From Duncaniella sp. (GTDB lineage Bacteria > Bacteroidota > Bacteroidia > Bacteroidales > Muribaculaceae), in the NCBI GenBank assembly GCA_029052375.1, contig JAIDJD010000048.1, forward strand, positions 1 through 6,974: DNA of 6,974 nucleotides. Direction: 5' to 3'. The translations under genes and the position numbers were made by a program. This document shows, in pieces, positions 1 through 5,797 of the stretch. The notes below the pieces were generated by a model, which made no database searches, had not been told where the DNA came from, and was given only the letters and a program-made list of their open reading frames with translations. Every line of letters begins with the position of its first letter. Position 1 is the first letter of the stretch.

Positions 1-34
1 ATCGTCGGCAGGGTCATTTGTGTATAAGAGACAG
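1..34 (+). other. Untrimmed Nextera (Tn5) sequencing adapter, not genomic DNA
   Basis: Positions 2-34 match the 33-nt Nextera Read 1 transposase adapter at 30 of 33 positions, with differences at 12, 17 and 18. The last 16 bases of the 19-bp Tn5 mosaic end (19-34), finishing in TGTATAAGAGACAG, match perfectly. The errors sit towards the outer part of the adapter, as expected when an assembler extends into low-coverage read ends. Genomic sequence therefore begins at 35. This is a library-preparation artefact and not a natural transposon end. Any protein model starting here carries the false N-terminus MYKRQ. Confidence 0.97.
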
Positions 35-1348
35 GTGTGCAAGTTTGTGCCTGCCTCCGGCGCGGCATCGCGTATGTTCAAGGCTCTCTTCGAGTATGCA
101 GACGGCGGCACCGACGAGCTGGCCGAGGGCACACCCGTGGCCAAGCTGATAGCCTCGATAGACAAGCTCCCCTTCCTTCCCGAGCTGGGCGAGGCCTGCC
201 TCAAGCTCTACGGCAAGAAGCTCGACGAGCTCCTCGCCGAGGGCCGCAACCGCGACGTCATCAGAGCCATCGTCAGCTCGGAGGGCATGAACTACGGCGG
301 TCTGCCCAAGGGCCTGCTCAAGTTCCACTCCTATCCCGAAGGCTCGCGCACACCTATCGAGGAACACCTCACCGAGGGTGCCCAGACCGCTGCCAACTCC
401 AAGGGCATCGTCAATCTCCACTTCACCGTCTCGGCCAACCACCGCAAGCTCTTCGAGGAGAAGCTGGCCGAGGTGATTCCCGCCACAGAGGCCCGCACGG
501 GCGTCAAGTTCAACGTCTCGCTCTCCGAGCAGAAGCCCTCGACAGACACGATAGCCGTCAATCCCGACAACACCCCCTTCCTGGAGGACGGCAAGCTCCT
601 CTTCCGTCCCGGCGGCCACGGCGCCCTCATCCGCAACCTCGGCGACATCGACAGCGCTGTGGTCTTCATCAAGAACATAGACAATGTGGTGCCCGACTCG
701 CGCCGCGCAGACACCATCCGGTACAAGGAGGTGCTCGGCGGCCTGCTGCTCCAGGTGCATGACCAGATAGAGGAAGACCTCCAGGCTCTCGAAGAGAAGG
801 TCTACACTCCCGCCGACCTGCGCCGCATGGCCGAGTATCTCCGCGATGTCCTCAACATCACGGACGCCAGGCTCGACGATATGAAGGACGACGAGGTGGT
901 GGAGTATCTCAAGGCCAAGTACAACCGTCCTCTCCGTGTCTGCGGCATGGTGCGCAACGAGGGCGAGCCCGGCGGCGGCCCCTTCCTGGCCTACAACCCC
1001 GACGGCTCGGCTTCGCCCCAGATACTCGAGAGCAACCAGGTGGACCTCTCCAACCCCGAGTACAAGAAGATGATGTCCGAGGCCACACACTTCAATCCCG
1101 TAGACCTCGTGTGCTACATCAAGGATATACACGGACGCAAGTTTGACCTGCCCCTCTATGCAGACCCCGCCACAGGCTTCATCTCTTCCAAGTCGAGCCA
1201 CGGCAAGGAGCTGCGCGCCATGGAGCTCCCCGGCCTCTGGAACGGCGCCATGAGCGACTGGAACACCGTCTTTGTAGAGGTGCCCGTATCGACCTTCAAC
1301 CCCGTCAAGACCGTCAACGACCTGCTCCGTCCCGCCCATCAGGGCTGA
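35..1348 (+). CDS. DUF4301 family protein, 5'-truncated by the contig end
   Basis: This is the C-terminal 437 residues of a protein whose start lies off the contig. The open frame continues back into the adapter, where a GTG at 20 gives a spurious start. The visible part begins at a signature segment, FVPASGAASRMFK (residues 4-16 of the fragment). That segment, with the overall sequence, matches my knowledge of the Bacteroidetes family DUF4301, whose members are roughly 500 residues long, so several dozen residues are probably missing. Function is not established. Motifs suggest a divergent sugar-nucleotidyltransferase fold: a glycine/alanine-rich N-terminal loop, LKFHSYPEGSRTPIEEHL (95-112), a glutamine in SEQKPS (164-169), RPGGHGALIRNL (191-202) and VVFIKNIDN (209-217). 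Together these resemble the UDP-glucose/UDP-GlcNAc pyrophosphorylase group. No signal peptide can be judged because the N-terminus is absent. No membrane segment is seen, so it is probably cytoplasmic. A terminator hairpin follows 41 nt after the stop, so it ends its transcription unit. Family assignment is confident; the enzymatic idea is inference. Confidence 0.85.
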   Translation: MCKFVPASGAASRMFKALFEYADGGTDELAEGTPVAKLIASIDKLPFLPELGEACLKLYGKKLDELLAEGRNRDVIRAIVSSEGMNYGGLPKGLLKFHSYPEGSRTPIEEHLTEGAQTAANSKGIVNLHFTVSANHRKLFEEKLAEVIPATEARTGVKFNVSLSEQKPSTDTIAVNPDNTPFLEDGKLLFRPGGHGALIRNLGDIDSAVVFIKNIDNVVPDSRRADTIRYKEVLGGLLLQVHDQIEEDLQALEEKVYTPADLRRMAEYLRDVLNITDARLDDMKDDEVVEYLKAKYNRPLRVCGMVRNEGEPGGGPFLAYNPDGSASPQILESNQVDLSNPEYKKMMSEATHFNPVDLVCYIKDIHGRKFDLPLYADPATGFISSKSSHGKELRAMELPGLWNGAMSDWNTVFVEVPVSTFNPVKTVNDLLRPAHQG

Positions 1349-1389
1349 ACGTCGCCCGAGACGCCGTCTGCGCGGACATGACAGGACAA

Positions 1390-1427
1390 GGGCCATCCCT
1401 CCGGGCTCGGAGGGGTGGCCCTCCTTT
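1390..1427 (+). terminator. Rho-independent terminator after the DUF4301 gene
   Basis: A 14-bp stem (1390-1403 with 1408-1421) has a single G-T wobble (T1396 with G1415) and a GGCT tetraloop. A short pyrimidine stretch with three consecutive T (TCCTTTC) follows. The stem is very stable but the T tract is weak, so some read-through into the acetyltransferase gene is possible. Its position 41 nt after the DUF4301 stop fits an end-of-unit signal. Confidence 0.75.
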
Positions 1428-1433
1428 CGGGGC

Positions 1434-1476
1434 AACAAATCCCGCTCCGGGGTTGTTCTATCCTAAGAAAACAACC
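1434..1476 (+). promoter_or_regulatory. Two overlapping, mutually exclusive inverted repeats ahead of the acetyltransferase gene
   Basis: GGTTGTT (1451-1457) and AACAACC (1470-1476) form a perfect 7-bp inverted repeat with a 12-nt spacer, ending 7 nt before the proposed ATG at 1484. The same TTGTT (1453-1457) can instead pair with AACAA at 1434-1438, extended by CCC (1441-1443) with GGG (1450-1452) across a 2-nt bulge. The two structures cannot coexist. This could be an operator, a 5'-leader hairpin that hides the start site, or chance. No convincing TAnnTTTG promoter box is visible between the upstream terminator and the gene. Confidence 0.35.
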
Positions 1477-1483
1477 GCAATTT

Positions 1484-2563
1484 ATGAGCAAGAGAGACAT
1501 CATGATGAAAATATGGCAGGAGAGCTTCAGCGACCCGCGGAGCTACGTGGCCATGTACTTCGACCGTGTCTACCGCGACGACGAGGCCCTCACGCTCGCC
1601 GACGCCCAGGGCGATACGGTCAGCTCGCTGTTTCTGCAGCATTACAGCCTCACCTTCCACGGGACGCCGCAGCCCGTCAGCTACGTGGCCGGGGCGGCCA
1701 CCCGGCGCTCCCAGCGCGGCAAGGGCTATATGTCCCGGCTCATTACCGAGGCCCTGAAGGCCTCGGCCGCCCGAGGCGACATGATGTGTACGCTTATACC
1801 CTCGAGCGAGCATCTCTACTTTTTTTATGCCCGCTTCGGCTTCGAGACGCTCTTCTACACCAAGGAACAGCGCTTCACCTCGCTGCATACATTCCCGGTC
1901 TCCGGCGAGTATGTCAGCCTCCCGGGACGTCCCGACGACGAGGTGTGGAGCGCCTTCGACCGCTTCCAGAGGTCGCGGCGCTGCTATGTCTGCCATACGC
2001 GCCGCCAGTTTGACAATATCCTGGCCGACCTCGAGGCCGAGGGGGGCATCTTTGTGGTGACCGGCGCCGACGACCCCGACACGGGTCCGAGGATAGTCTC
2101 CATGGCCTGGGCGGTGCGCAGGGACGACCTGCTCCTCGTCACCGACGTCATGGGCGAGGACGAGGATGCCCGCACGGCCTCGCTGCGCGAGCTGCGCAGG
2201 CTCTGTCCCGGCGTCCCGTTCCTGCTCTACGGACGCCCGACAGACAGCATAGGCGGGCGCCTCATGCCGCGCGGCATGGGACGTGTGGTCAACGCCGGCA
2301 TGGCTCTCTCGGCCCTGGCCGCGGCCTATCCCGGATTCTCGTCCTCTGTCCGCGTCACAGACCATCTGATGCCTGAGCTCAACTCCCATACCTACGTGCT
2401 CAGGGATGGCGTCATGACCGTAGACGACACCCTCCCGGCCGAGAAGCTCGGCTTCGACGTTACCATAGAGGTGCTCGGCGCCATGCTCTTCTCCTCGCCC
2501 GTCGTGGGCGACATCCTCAGGTTTCCCTCCGAGCGCCCCATGATATCTCTCATGCTCGATTAA
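1484..2563 (+). CDS. GNAT family N-acetyltransferase, Eis-like with C-terminal SCP2-type domain
   Basis: This 359-residue protein probably transfers an acetyl group from acetyl-CoA to an amine on an unknown substrate. The N-terminal GNAT domain covers about residues 15-145. Its acetyl-CoA loop is RRSQRGKGYMSRL (74-86), where the core SQRGKG (76-81) has serine instead of the usual Q/R at the first position. It is followed by LIPSSEHLYFFYARFGFE (104-121). Tyr115 there aligns by eye with the general-acid tyrosine of Eis-type enzymes. A second, degenerate GNAT-like half follows. The last ~110 residues, ending FPSERPMISLMLD, look like the sterol-carrier-like tail of this family. Total length is slightly below Eis (about 400). 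The frame is open back to 1415, but that codon lies inside the upstream terminator stem, so I chose ATG 1484. ATG 1502 or 1505 (MMKIWQES or MKIWQES) is equally possible, with the purine-rich AGAGAG just before it. The gene lies 35 nt upstream of ysxC and may be co-transcribed with it. The family call is firm; the substrate is unknown. Confidence 0.85.
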   Translation: MSKRDIMMKIWQESFSDPRSYVAMYFDRVYRDDEALTLADAQGDTVSSLFLQHYSLTFHGTPQPVSYVAGAATRRSQRGKGYMSRLITEALKASAARGDMMCTLIPSSEHLYFFYARFGFETLFYTKEQRFTSLHTFPVSGEYVSLPGRPDDEVWSAFDRFQRSRRCYVCHTRRQFDNILADLEAEGGIFVVTGADDPDTGPRIVSMAWAVRRDDLLLVTDVMGEDEDARTASLRELRRLCPGVPFLLYGRPTDSIGGRLMPRGMGRVVNAGMALSALAAAYPGFSSSVRVTDHLMPELNSHTYVLRDGVMTVDDTLPAEKLGFDVTIEVLGAMLFSSPVVGDILRFPSERPMISLMLD

Positions 2564-2598
2564 CGAATATTCCCATCAAGACATCCCATCACAGCCAA

Positions 2599-3249
2599 AT
2601 GATCATCAACTCAGCACGTTTCACACTCTCGAGCCCCAAGGTGGGCAAGTGTCCGCAGGATATGCGCCACGAATATGCCTTCATAGGACGGAGCAATGTG
2701 GGAAAGTCCTCGCTCATCAATATGCTCACAGGCCGCACCAAGCTGGCCAAGACATCTTCGACTCCCGGCAAGACCCTGCTCATCAATCACTTTCTGATCA
2801 ACGACTCATGGTATATCGTAGACCTCCCGGGCTATGGATTTGCCCTCAGGGGCAAGCAGCAGCGCGAGGAGCTCGAGAAGATGATAAGGGGCTACATACT
2901 CGGGCGCGAGCAGATGACCAATCTCTTCGTGCTGATAGACTCGCGCCACAAGCCCATGAAGATAGACCTCGACTTCTTCGGCTGGCTCGGCGAGAACGGC
3001 GTCCCCTTCTCGATAGTCTTCACCAAGCTGGACAAGCTCGGCAACGATGCCGGACGCCGCAACGTCAAGGCATACTGCGACGCCCTGCTCGAGACATGGG
3101 AGGAGCTGCCGCCCGTGTTCCTCACCTCGAGCGAGGACGGCCGCGGACGCGAGGAGCTGCTCGGCTATATCGAGGAGCTCAACCGCCTGCCGGTAGGGCT
3201 GGCTCCCGACGAGCCTGCCGACGAGCCTGCCGACGAGCCTGCCGAGTGA
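2599..3249 (+). CDS. ysxC: Ribosome biogenesis GTP-binding protein YsxC/EngB (YihA)
   Basis: This 216-residue cytoplasmic GTPase of the TRAFAC/EngB family is known to be needed for late assembly of the large ribosomal subunit and is essential in several bacteria. All nucleotide-binding motifs are visible: G1 GRSNVGKSS (30-38), G2 with the threonine of STPGKT (54-59), G3 DLPGYG (75-80), G4 TKLD (142-145) and G5 around TSSEDGRG (176-183). Residues 1-200 cover the normal family core. The last ~14 residues are an acidic, proline-rich tail made of three perfect DEPA units plus a final E, outside the fold. No Shine-Dalgarno sequence precedes ATG 2599; the MIINSARF opening fits the family. It lies 35 nt after the acetyltransferase gene with no terminator between them, so it could share that transcript. 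Confidence 0.96.
   Translation: MIINSARFTLSSPKVGKCPQDMRHEYAFIGRSNVGKSSLINMLTGRTKLAKTSSTPGKTLLINHFLINDSWYIVDLPGYGFALRGKQQREELEKMIRGYILGREQMTNLFVLIDSRHKPMKIDLDFFGWLGENGVPFSIVFTKLDKLGNDAGRRNVKAYCDALLETWEELPPVFLTSSEDGRGREELLGYIEELNRLPVGLAPDEPADEPADEPAE
3208..3243 (+). repeat. Perfect 12-bp tandem repeat, three copies, inside the ysxC 3' end
   Basis: GACGAGCCTGCC occurs three times without mismatch (3208-3219, 3220-3231, 3232-3243), followed directly by GAG TGA. Each unit is in frame and encodes DEPA, so gain or loss of a copy changes the YsxC tail by four residues without shifting the frame. Perfect identity at codon level suggests recent expansion by replication slippage. Confidence 0.9.
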
Positions 3250-3311
3250 ACCGCCGGGCCATGCGGAGTGTTTAGAGTGAAAGGAAACAAATTCTCTAAT
3301 CGCTCGAAACT

Positions 3312-3461
3312 ATGGACAAGAACAAGAAACCCGCTCCCGCCCAGGAATACCGCGGCGCGGCCACGGACATCGTGGACGACAACAAGGTGTCGGACAAGCG
3401 CGTCGCCGCCGACATCCGCGAGATGAACAACAATCCGCGCAACCACAAGCCCAACGAGTAG
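3312..3461 (+). CDS. Small hydrophilic protein, 49 residues, function unknown
   Basis: A short open frame runs from ATG 3312 to TAG 3461. The product is highly charged, with no hydrophobic segment, no cysteine and no signal peptide. It has a lysine/proline/alanine-rich start (MDKNKKPAPA), an acidic middle with TDIVDDNKVSDKRV (18-31), and an asparagine-rich end with NNNPRNHKP (39-47). It is probably mostly disordered. Three points support a real gene: wobble positions are GC-rich as in its neighbours, it sits between the ysxC stop (62 nt upstream) and a strong terminator 12 nt after its own stop, and the NNNPRN tail reminds me of short uncharacterised Bacteroidetes proteins (a recollection, not a search). 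It overlaps no other convincing gene. No clear promoter box was found upstream, so it may be the last gene of the ysxC unit. Confidence 0.65.
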   Translation: MDKNKKPAPAQEYRGAATDIVDDNKVSDKRVAADIREMNNNPRNHKPNE

Positions 3462-3473
3462 GGGGCTTTGCAT

Positions 3474-3519
3474 ACGGCGCCCCGCCAGGCATCAGATGCC
3501 GGGCGGGGCGCCGTTGTTT
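3474..3519 (+). terminator. Strong intrinsic terminator between convergent transcription units
   Basis: A perfect 13-bp stem (3474-3486 with 3502-3514) continues after one A/G mismatch into a further 5 bp (3488-3492 with 3496-3500) closed by a 3-nt loop. TTGTTTC follows on the plus strand, so it most likely ends the transcript of the 49-residue gene. On the minus strand, facing lpxA 50 nt away, the same hairpin has no T run after it, but its stability may still help stop lpx transcripts. Confidence 0.8.
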
Positions 3520-3564
3520 CTCGTATATGAGGGGTGTCGTGGCTGTCGGCCTCAGGACTCTTTC

Positions 3565-4341
3565 TCAGACATATCCGCGGATGATGCCTCGGCCTGAGTT
3601 GCGCACGAAGAGGATGATCTCGTCGCGCTCCTTGGATGCGGGCAGCTCGGCCTCGATGCGGTTGATGGCATCGGTGTTGTTGAGGCCCGAGAGATAGAGA
3701 TAGCGGTATATCTCCTGGATGTCGCGGATGGTCTCGTTCGAGTAGCCGCGGCGGCGCAGGCCTATCGAGTTGACGCCGGCATATGCGATGGGCTCGCGTC
3801 CGGCCTTGACGAAGGGGGGGATATCCTTGTTGACCAGGGCGCCTCCCTGGAGCATGACGTGCGAGCCGATGTGGCAGAACTGGTGGATGAGGGCTCCGCC
3901 GCCGATGACGGCAAAGTCGTCTACCACAACCTCGCCGGCGAGCTGCACGGCGTTGCTCATGATGACGTTGTTGTTGACCACACAGTCGTGGGCCACGTGG
4001 CAGTATGCCATTATGAGGCAGTTGTCGCCGACGACGGTCTTGCCCTTCGAGGCTGTGCCGCGGTGTACGGTGACACACTCGCGTATCACGGTGTTGTCGC
4101 CTATTATGGCCAGGGTCTCCTCGCCCCGGAACTTGAGGTCCTGGGGAGGCCCCGAGATTACGGCTCCGGGATATATGGTGACGTTCTTGCCGATGCGGGC
4201 GCCGTCCATGACGGTGACGTTGGAGTGGATGTGTGTCCCTTCGCCTATCTCGACGTTGCGGCCGATGGTCACAAAGGGCTCTATCACCACGCTGGGGTGT
4301 ATCTTGGCTTCCGGATGGATGCAGGCCAGAGGTTGGTTCAT
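3565..4341 (-). CDS. lpxA: Acyl-[ACP]--UDP-N-acetylglucosamine O-acyltransferase LpxA
   Basis: LpxA catalyses the first step of lipid A synthesis in the cytoplasm: transfer of a beta-hydroxyacyl chain from ACP to the 3-OH of UDP-GlcNAc. The 258-residue product has the family's usual length. Left-handed beta-helix hexapeptide repeats fill about residues 8-185, and a helical C-terminal domain covers about 190-258. Landmarks include GPPQDLKF (64-71), TVHRGT (91-96) and AYCHVAHDC (112-120). His118 matches catalytic His125 of E. coli LpxA. Gly166 falls at the position of E. coli Gly173, the acyl-length ruler, which is compatible with long chains of about C14 or more. I chose ATG 4341 because the protein then opens at the usual family start. 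The frame is open to 4446, but that extension lies inside fabZ and resembles nothing. It is the last gene of the operon, 17 nt after lpxC-fabZ. Confidence 0.97.
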   Translation of the reverse strand: MNQPLACIHPEAKIHPSVVIEPFVTIGRNVEIGEGTHIHSNVTVMDGARIGKNVTIYPGAVISGPPQDLKFRGEETLAIIGDNTVIRECVTVHRGTASKGKTVVGDNCLIMAYCHVAHDCVVNNNVIMSNAVQLAGEVVVDDFAVIGGGALIHQFCHIGSHVMLQGGALVNKDIPPFVKAGREPIAYAGVNSIGLRRRGYSNETIRDIQEIYRYLYLSGLNNTDAINRIEAELPASKERDEIILFVRNSGRGIIRGYV

Positions 4342-4358
4342 GATAGATGGTATCTTGG

Positions 4359-5741
4359 TTACTTGTTCTTGATGATCTGGGCCATGAATTCGCATTCGGT
4401 CACAATCTTGTCGCCCACGAAGGCATATCCCTTCATGACGGCACACCCGCGGCGCAGTTCGGTCATGAACGAGACGTGGAAGAGGAGTGTGTCGCCGGGC
4501 ACTACCTTCTGGCGGAACTTCACGTTGTCTATCTTCATGAAGTATGTCGAGTAGCGTTCGGGCTCGTCTACGGTGCTGAGCACGAGCAGGCCACCGGTCT
4601 GGGCCATGGCCTCGATCTGGAGCACGCCGGGGAGCACGGGCTCCTGGGGGAAGTGGCCGGGGAAGAAGGGCTCGTTGGCGGTGATGTTCTTGACGCCCAC
4701 GATATAGTTGGTGCCCTTTTCGATCACCTTGTCCACGAGCTGGAAGGGGTAGCGGTGGGGGAGCAGCTCGCGTATGCGGTTGTTGTCCATCAGGGGCTCC
4801 ATGTTGGGGTTGTAGACGGGTGCCTGCACCTCCTGGCGCTTGAGCTCCTTGCGTATCTTCTTTGAGAATGAGGTGTTGATCGAGTGGCCGGGGCGTGTGG
4901 CTATGACGCGGCCCTTGATGGGACGGCCTATGAGGGCAAGGTCGCCCACGAGGTCGAGCAGTTTGTGGCGCGCGGCCTCGTTGTCCCAGCGCAGCTCGCC
5001 GTTGTTGATGTAGCCGAACTCGCTGACATCCTTGCGGGTCACGCCCATGAGGTCGGCCAGGTTGTCGAGCTTCTCCTGGCTCATGGGGGCGTCATAGATG
5101 ACGAGGGCGTTGTCGAGGTCGCCGCCCTTGATGAGGTTGTTGGACACCAGGGGCTCTATCTCGCGCACGAAGACAAAGGTGCGGCTGGGGGCTATCTCGC
5201 CTGCAAAGTCGGCGATGTTGTCGAGGGTGGCAAACTGATAGTTGAGCACGGGCGACTTGAAGTCGATGCGCACATCTACGGAGAAGTCGTCGTCGGGGAG
5301 CACCACGATGGTCGAGCCTGTCTCCTCGTCGCGCACCTCGATGCGCTGGCGCACGTGATAGTATTCCCTGTCGGCCTTGAGCTCTGCTATGCCGGCCCCG
5401 GCTATGGCCTCCATGTAGGGGAGGGCGCTTCCGTCGAGGATGGGCATCTCGGGGGCGTTGACCTCTATCATCACATTGTCTATGCCCGAGGCGTAGAGGG
5501 CGGCCATGGCGTGCTCTATGGTGGAGACGCGGGCCTCGCCCTTGGCTATGACGGTGCCGCGGCTGGTGGCGGCGACGTTTTCGGCCAGGGCGTCTATGAC
5601 GGGCTCGCCCTCGAGGTCGACGCGCTTGAACTTGTATCCGGTGCCGGCGGCGGCGGGGAGGAAGCGGGCTGTTATCTCAAGGCCTGTGTGGAGGCCCTTG
5701 CCGGAGAGGGTAAACTCTCCGTTGAGTGTAGTCTGGTTCAT
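4359..5741 (-). CDS. lpxC-fabZ: Bifunctional UDP-3-O-acyl-GlcNAc deacetylase / (3R)-hydroxyacyl-ACP dehydratase (LpxC-FabZ fusion)
   Basis: This 460-residue fusion joins two cytoplasmic enzymes. LpxC (about 1-300) removes the acetyl group from UDP-3-O-acyl-GlcNAc, the committed step of lipid A synthesis, using zinc. Its residues are visible as E76-H77 (STIEHAMAAL), H259 and D263 in RHKLLD, D267, and H286 in RPGHSIN; these match E. coli E78-H79, H238, D242, D246 and H265. FabZ (about 315-460) dehydrates beta-hydroxyacyl-ACP in fatty acid synthesis. It shows LLPHRYPFQLVD (326-337), catalytic H363 in FPGHFP and E377 in QIEAMAQ. The linker is roughly residues 300-318. The fusion is typical of Bacteroidetes, so it is not an assembly error: no stop or shift occurs across the join. 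I chose ATG 5741 (MNQTTLNGEF) for the canonical LpxC opening; the frame is open far upstream but that part lies inside lpxD in another frame. An A-rich leader precedes the start. It lies 56 nt after lpxD. Confidence 0.97.
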   Translation of the reverse strand: MNQTTLNGEFTLSGKGLHTGLEITARFLPAAAGTGYKFKRVDLEGEPVIDALAENVAATSRGTVIAKGEARVSTIEHAMAALYASGIDNVMIEVNAPEMPILDGSALPYMEAIAGAGIAELKADREYYHVRQRIEVRDEETGSTIVVLPDDDFSVDVRIDFKSPVLNYQFATLDNIADFAGEIAPSRTFVFVREIEPLVSNNLIKGGDLDNALVIYDAPMSQEKLDNLADLMGVTRKDVSEFGYINNGELRWDNEAARHKLLDLVGDLALIGRPIKGRVIATRPGHSINTSFSKKIRKELKRQEVQAPVYNPNMEPLMDNNRIRELLPHRYPFQLVDKVIEKGTNYIVGVKNITANEPFFPGHFPQEPVLPGVLQIEAMAQTGGLLVLSTVDEPERYSTYFMKIDNVKFRQKVVPGDTLLFHVSFMTELRRGCAVMKGYAFVGDKIVTECEFMAQIIKNK

Positions 5742-5797
5742 TATTTTATGTAGGTATTGATTTATTTTTTTCTGGCTGGAGCGGGGGCGGGGGGCTG

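Noticed and set aside
20..34. GTG start giving an MYKRQ N-terminus for the DUF4301 protein
   Set aside because: The codons are the Tn5 mosaic end of the sequencing adapter, so the start is not genomic.
1..34. Natural Tn5-like transposon end
   Set aside because: The mosaic end is joined to the synthetic Read 1 tail and lies exactly at the contig edge, with no transposase or second end.
14..1438. Long antisense open frame (474 codons) opposite the DUF4301 gene
   Set aside because: It results from GC-rich third positions leaving no stops on the opposite strand. Its composition is low-complexity (V, G, A, L, H, E), it resembles no family, and its last residues LSLIHK are adapter sequence.
1415..1483. 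Upstream start for the acetyltransferase (GTG at 1415)
   Set aside because: The codon lies in the 3' arm of the terminator stem, and the 23 extra residues show no similarity to the family.
1463..2389. Antisense open frame opposite the acetyltransferase gene
   Set aside because: It is a compositional shadow with no recognisable domain; the sense strand has clear GNAT motifs.
3165..3473. Minus-strand frame with SAGSSAGSSAGSS repeats
   Set aside because: The repeats are only the antisense reading of the DEPA tandem repeat in ysxC, and the frame covers the small plus-strand gene and part of ysxC.
4342..4446. 35-residue N-terminal extension of LpxA
   Set aside because: It overlaps the fabZ 3' end in another frame and has no family similarity; ATG 4341 gives the normal LpxA start.
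3859..5753. Two long plus-strand frames (3859-4554 and 4884-5753) antisense to lpxA and lpxC-fabZ
   Set aside because: They are composition-driven shadows rich in V, G, A, H and D with no domain, lying opposite well-identified enzymes.
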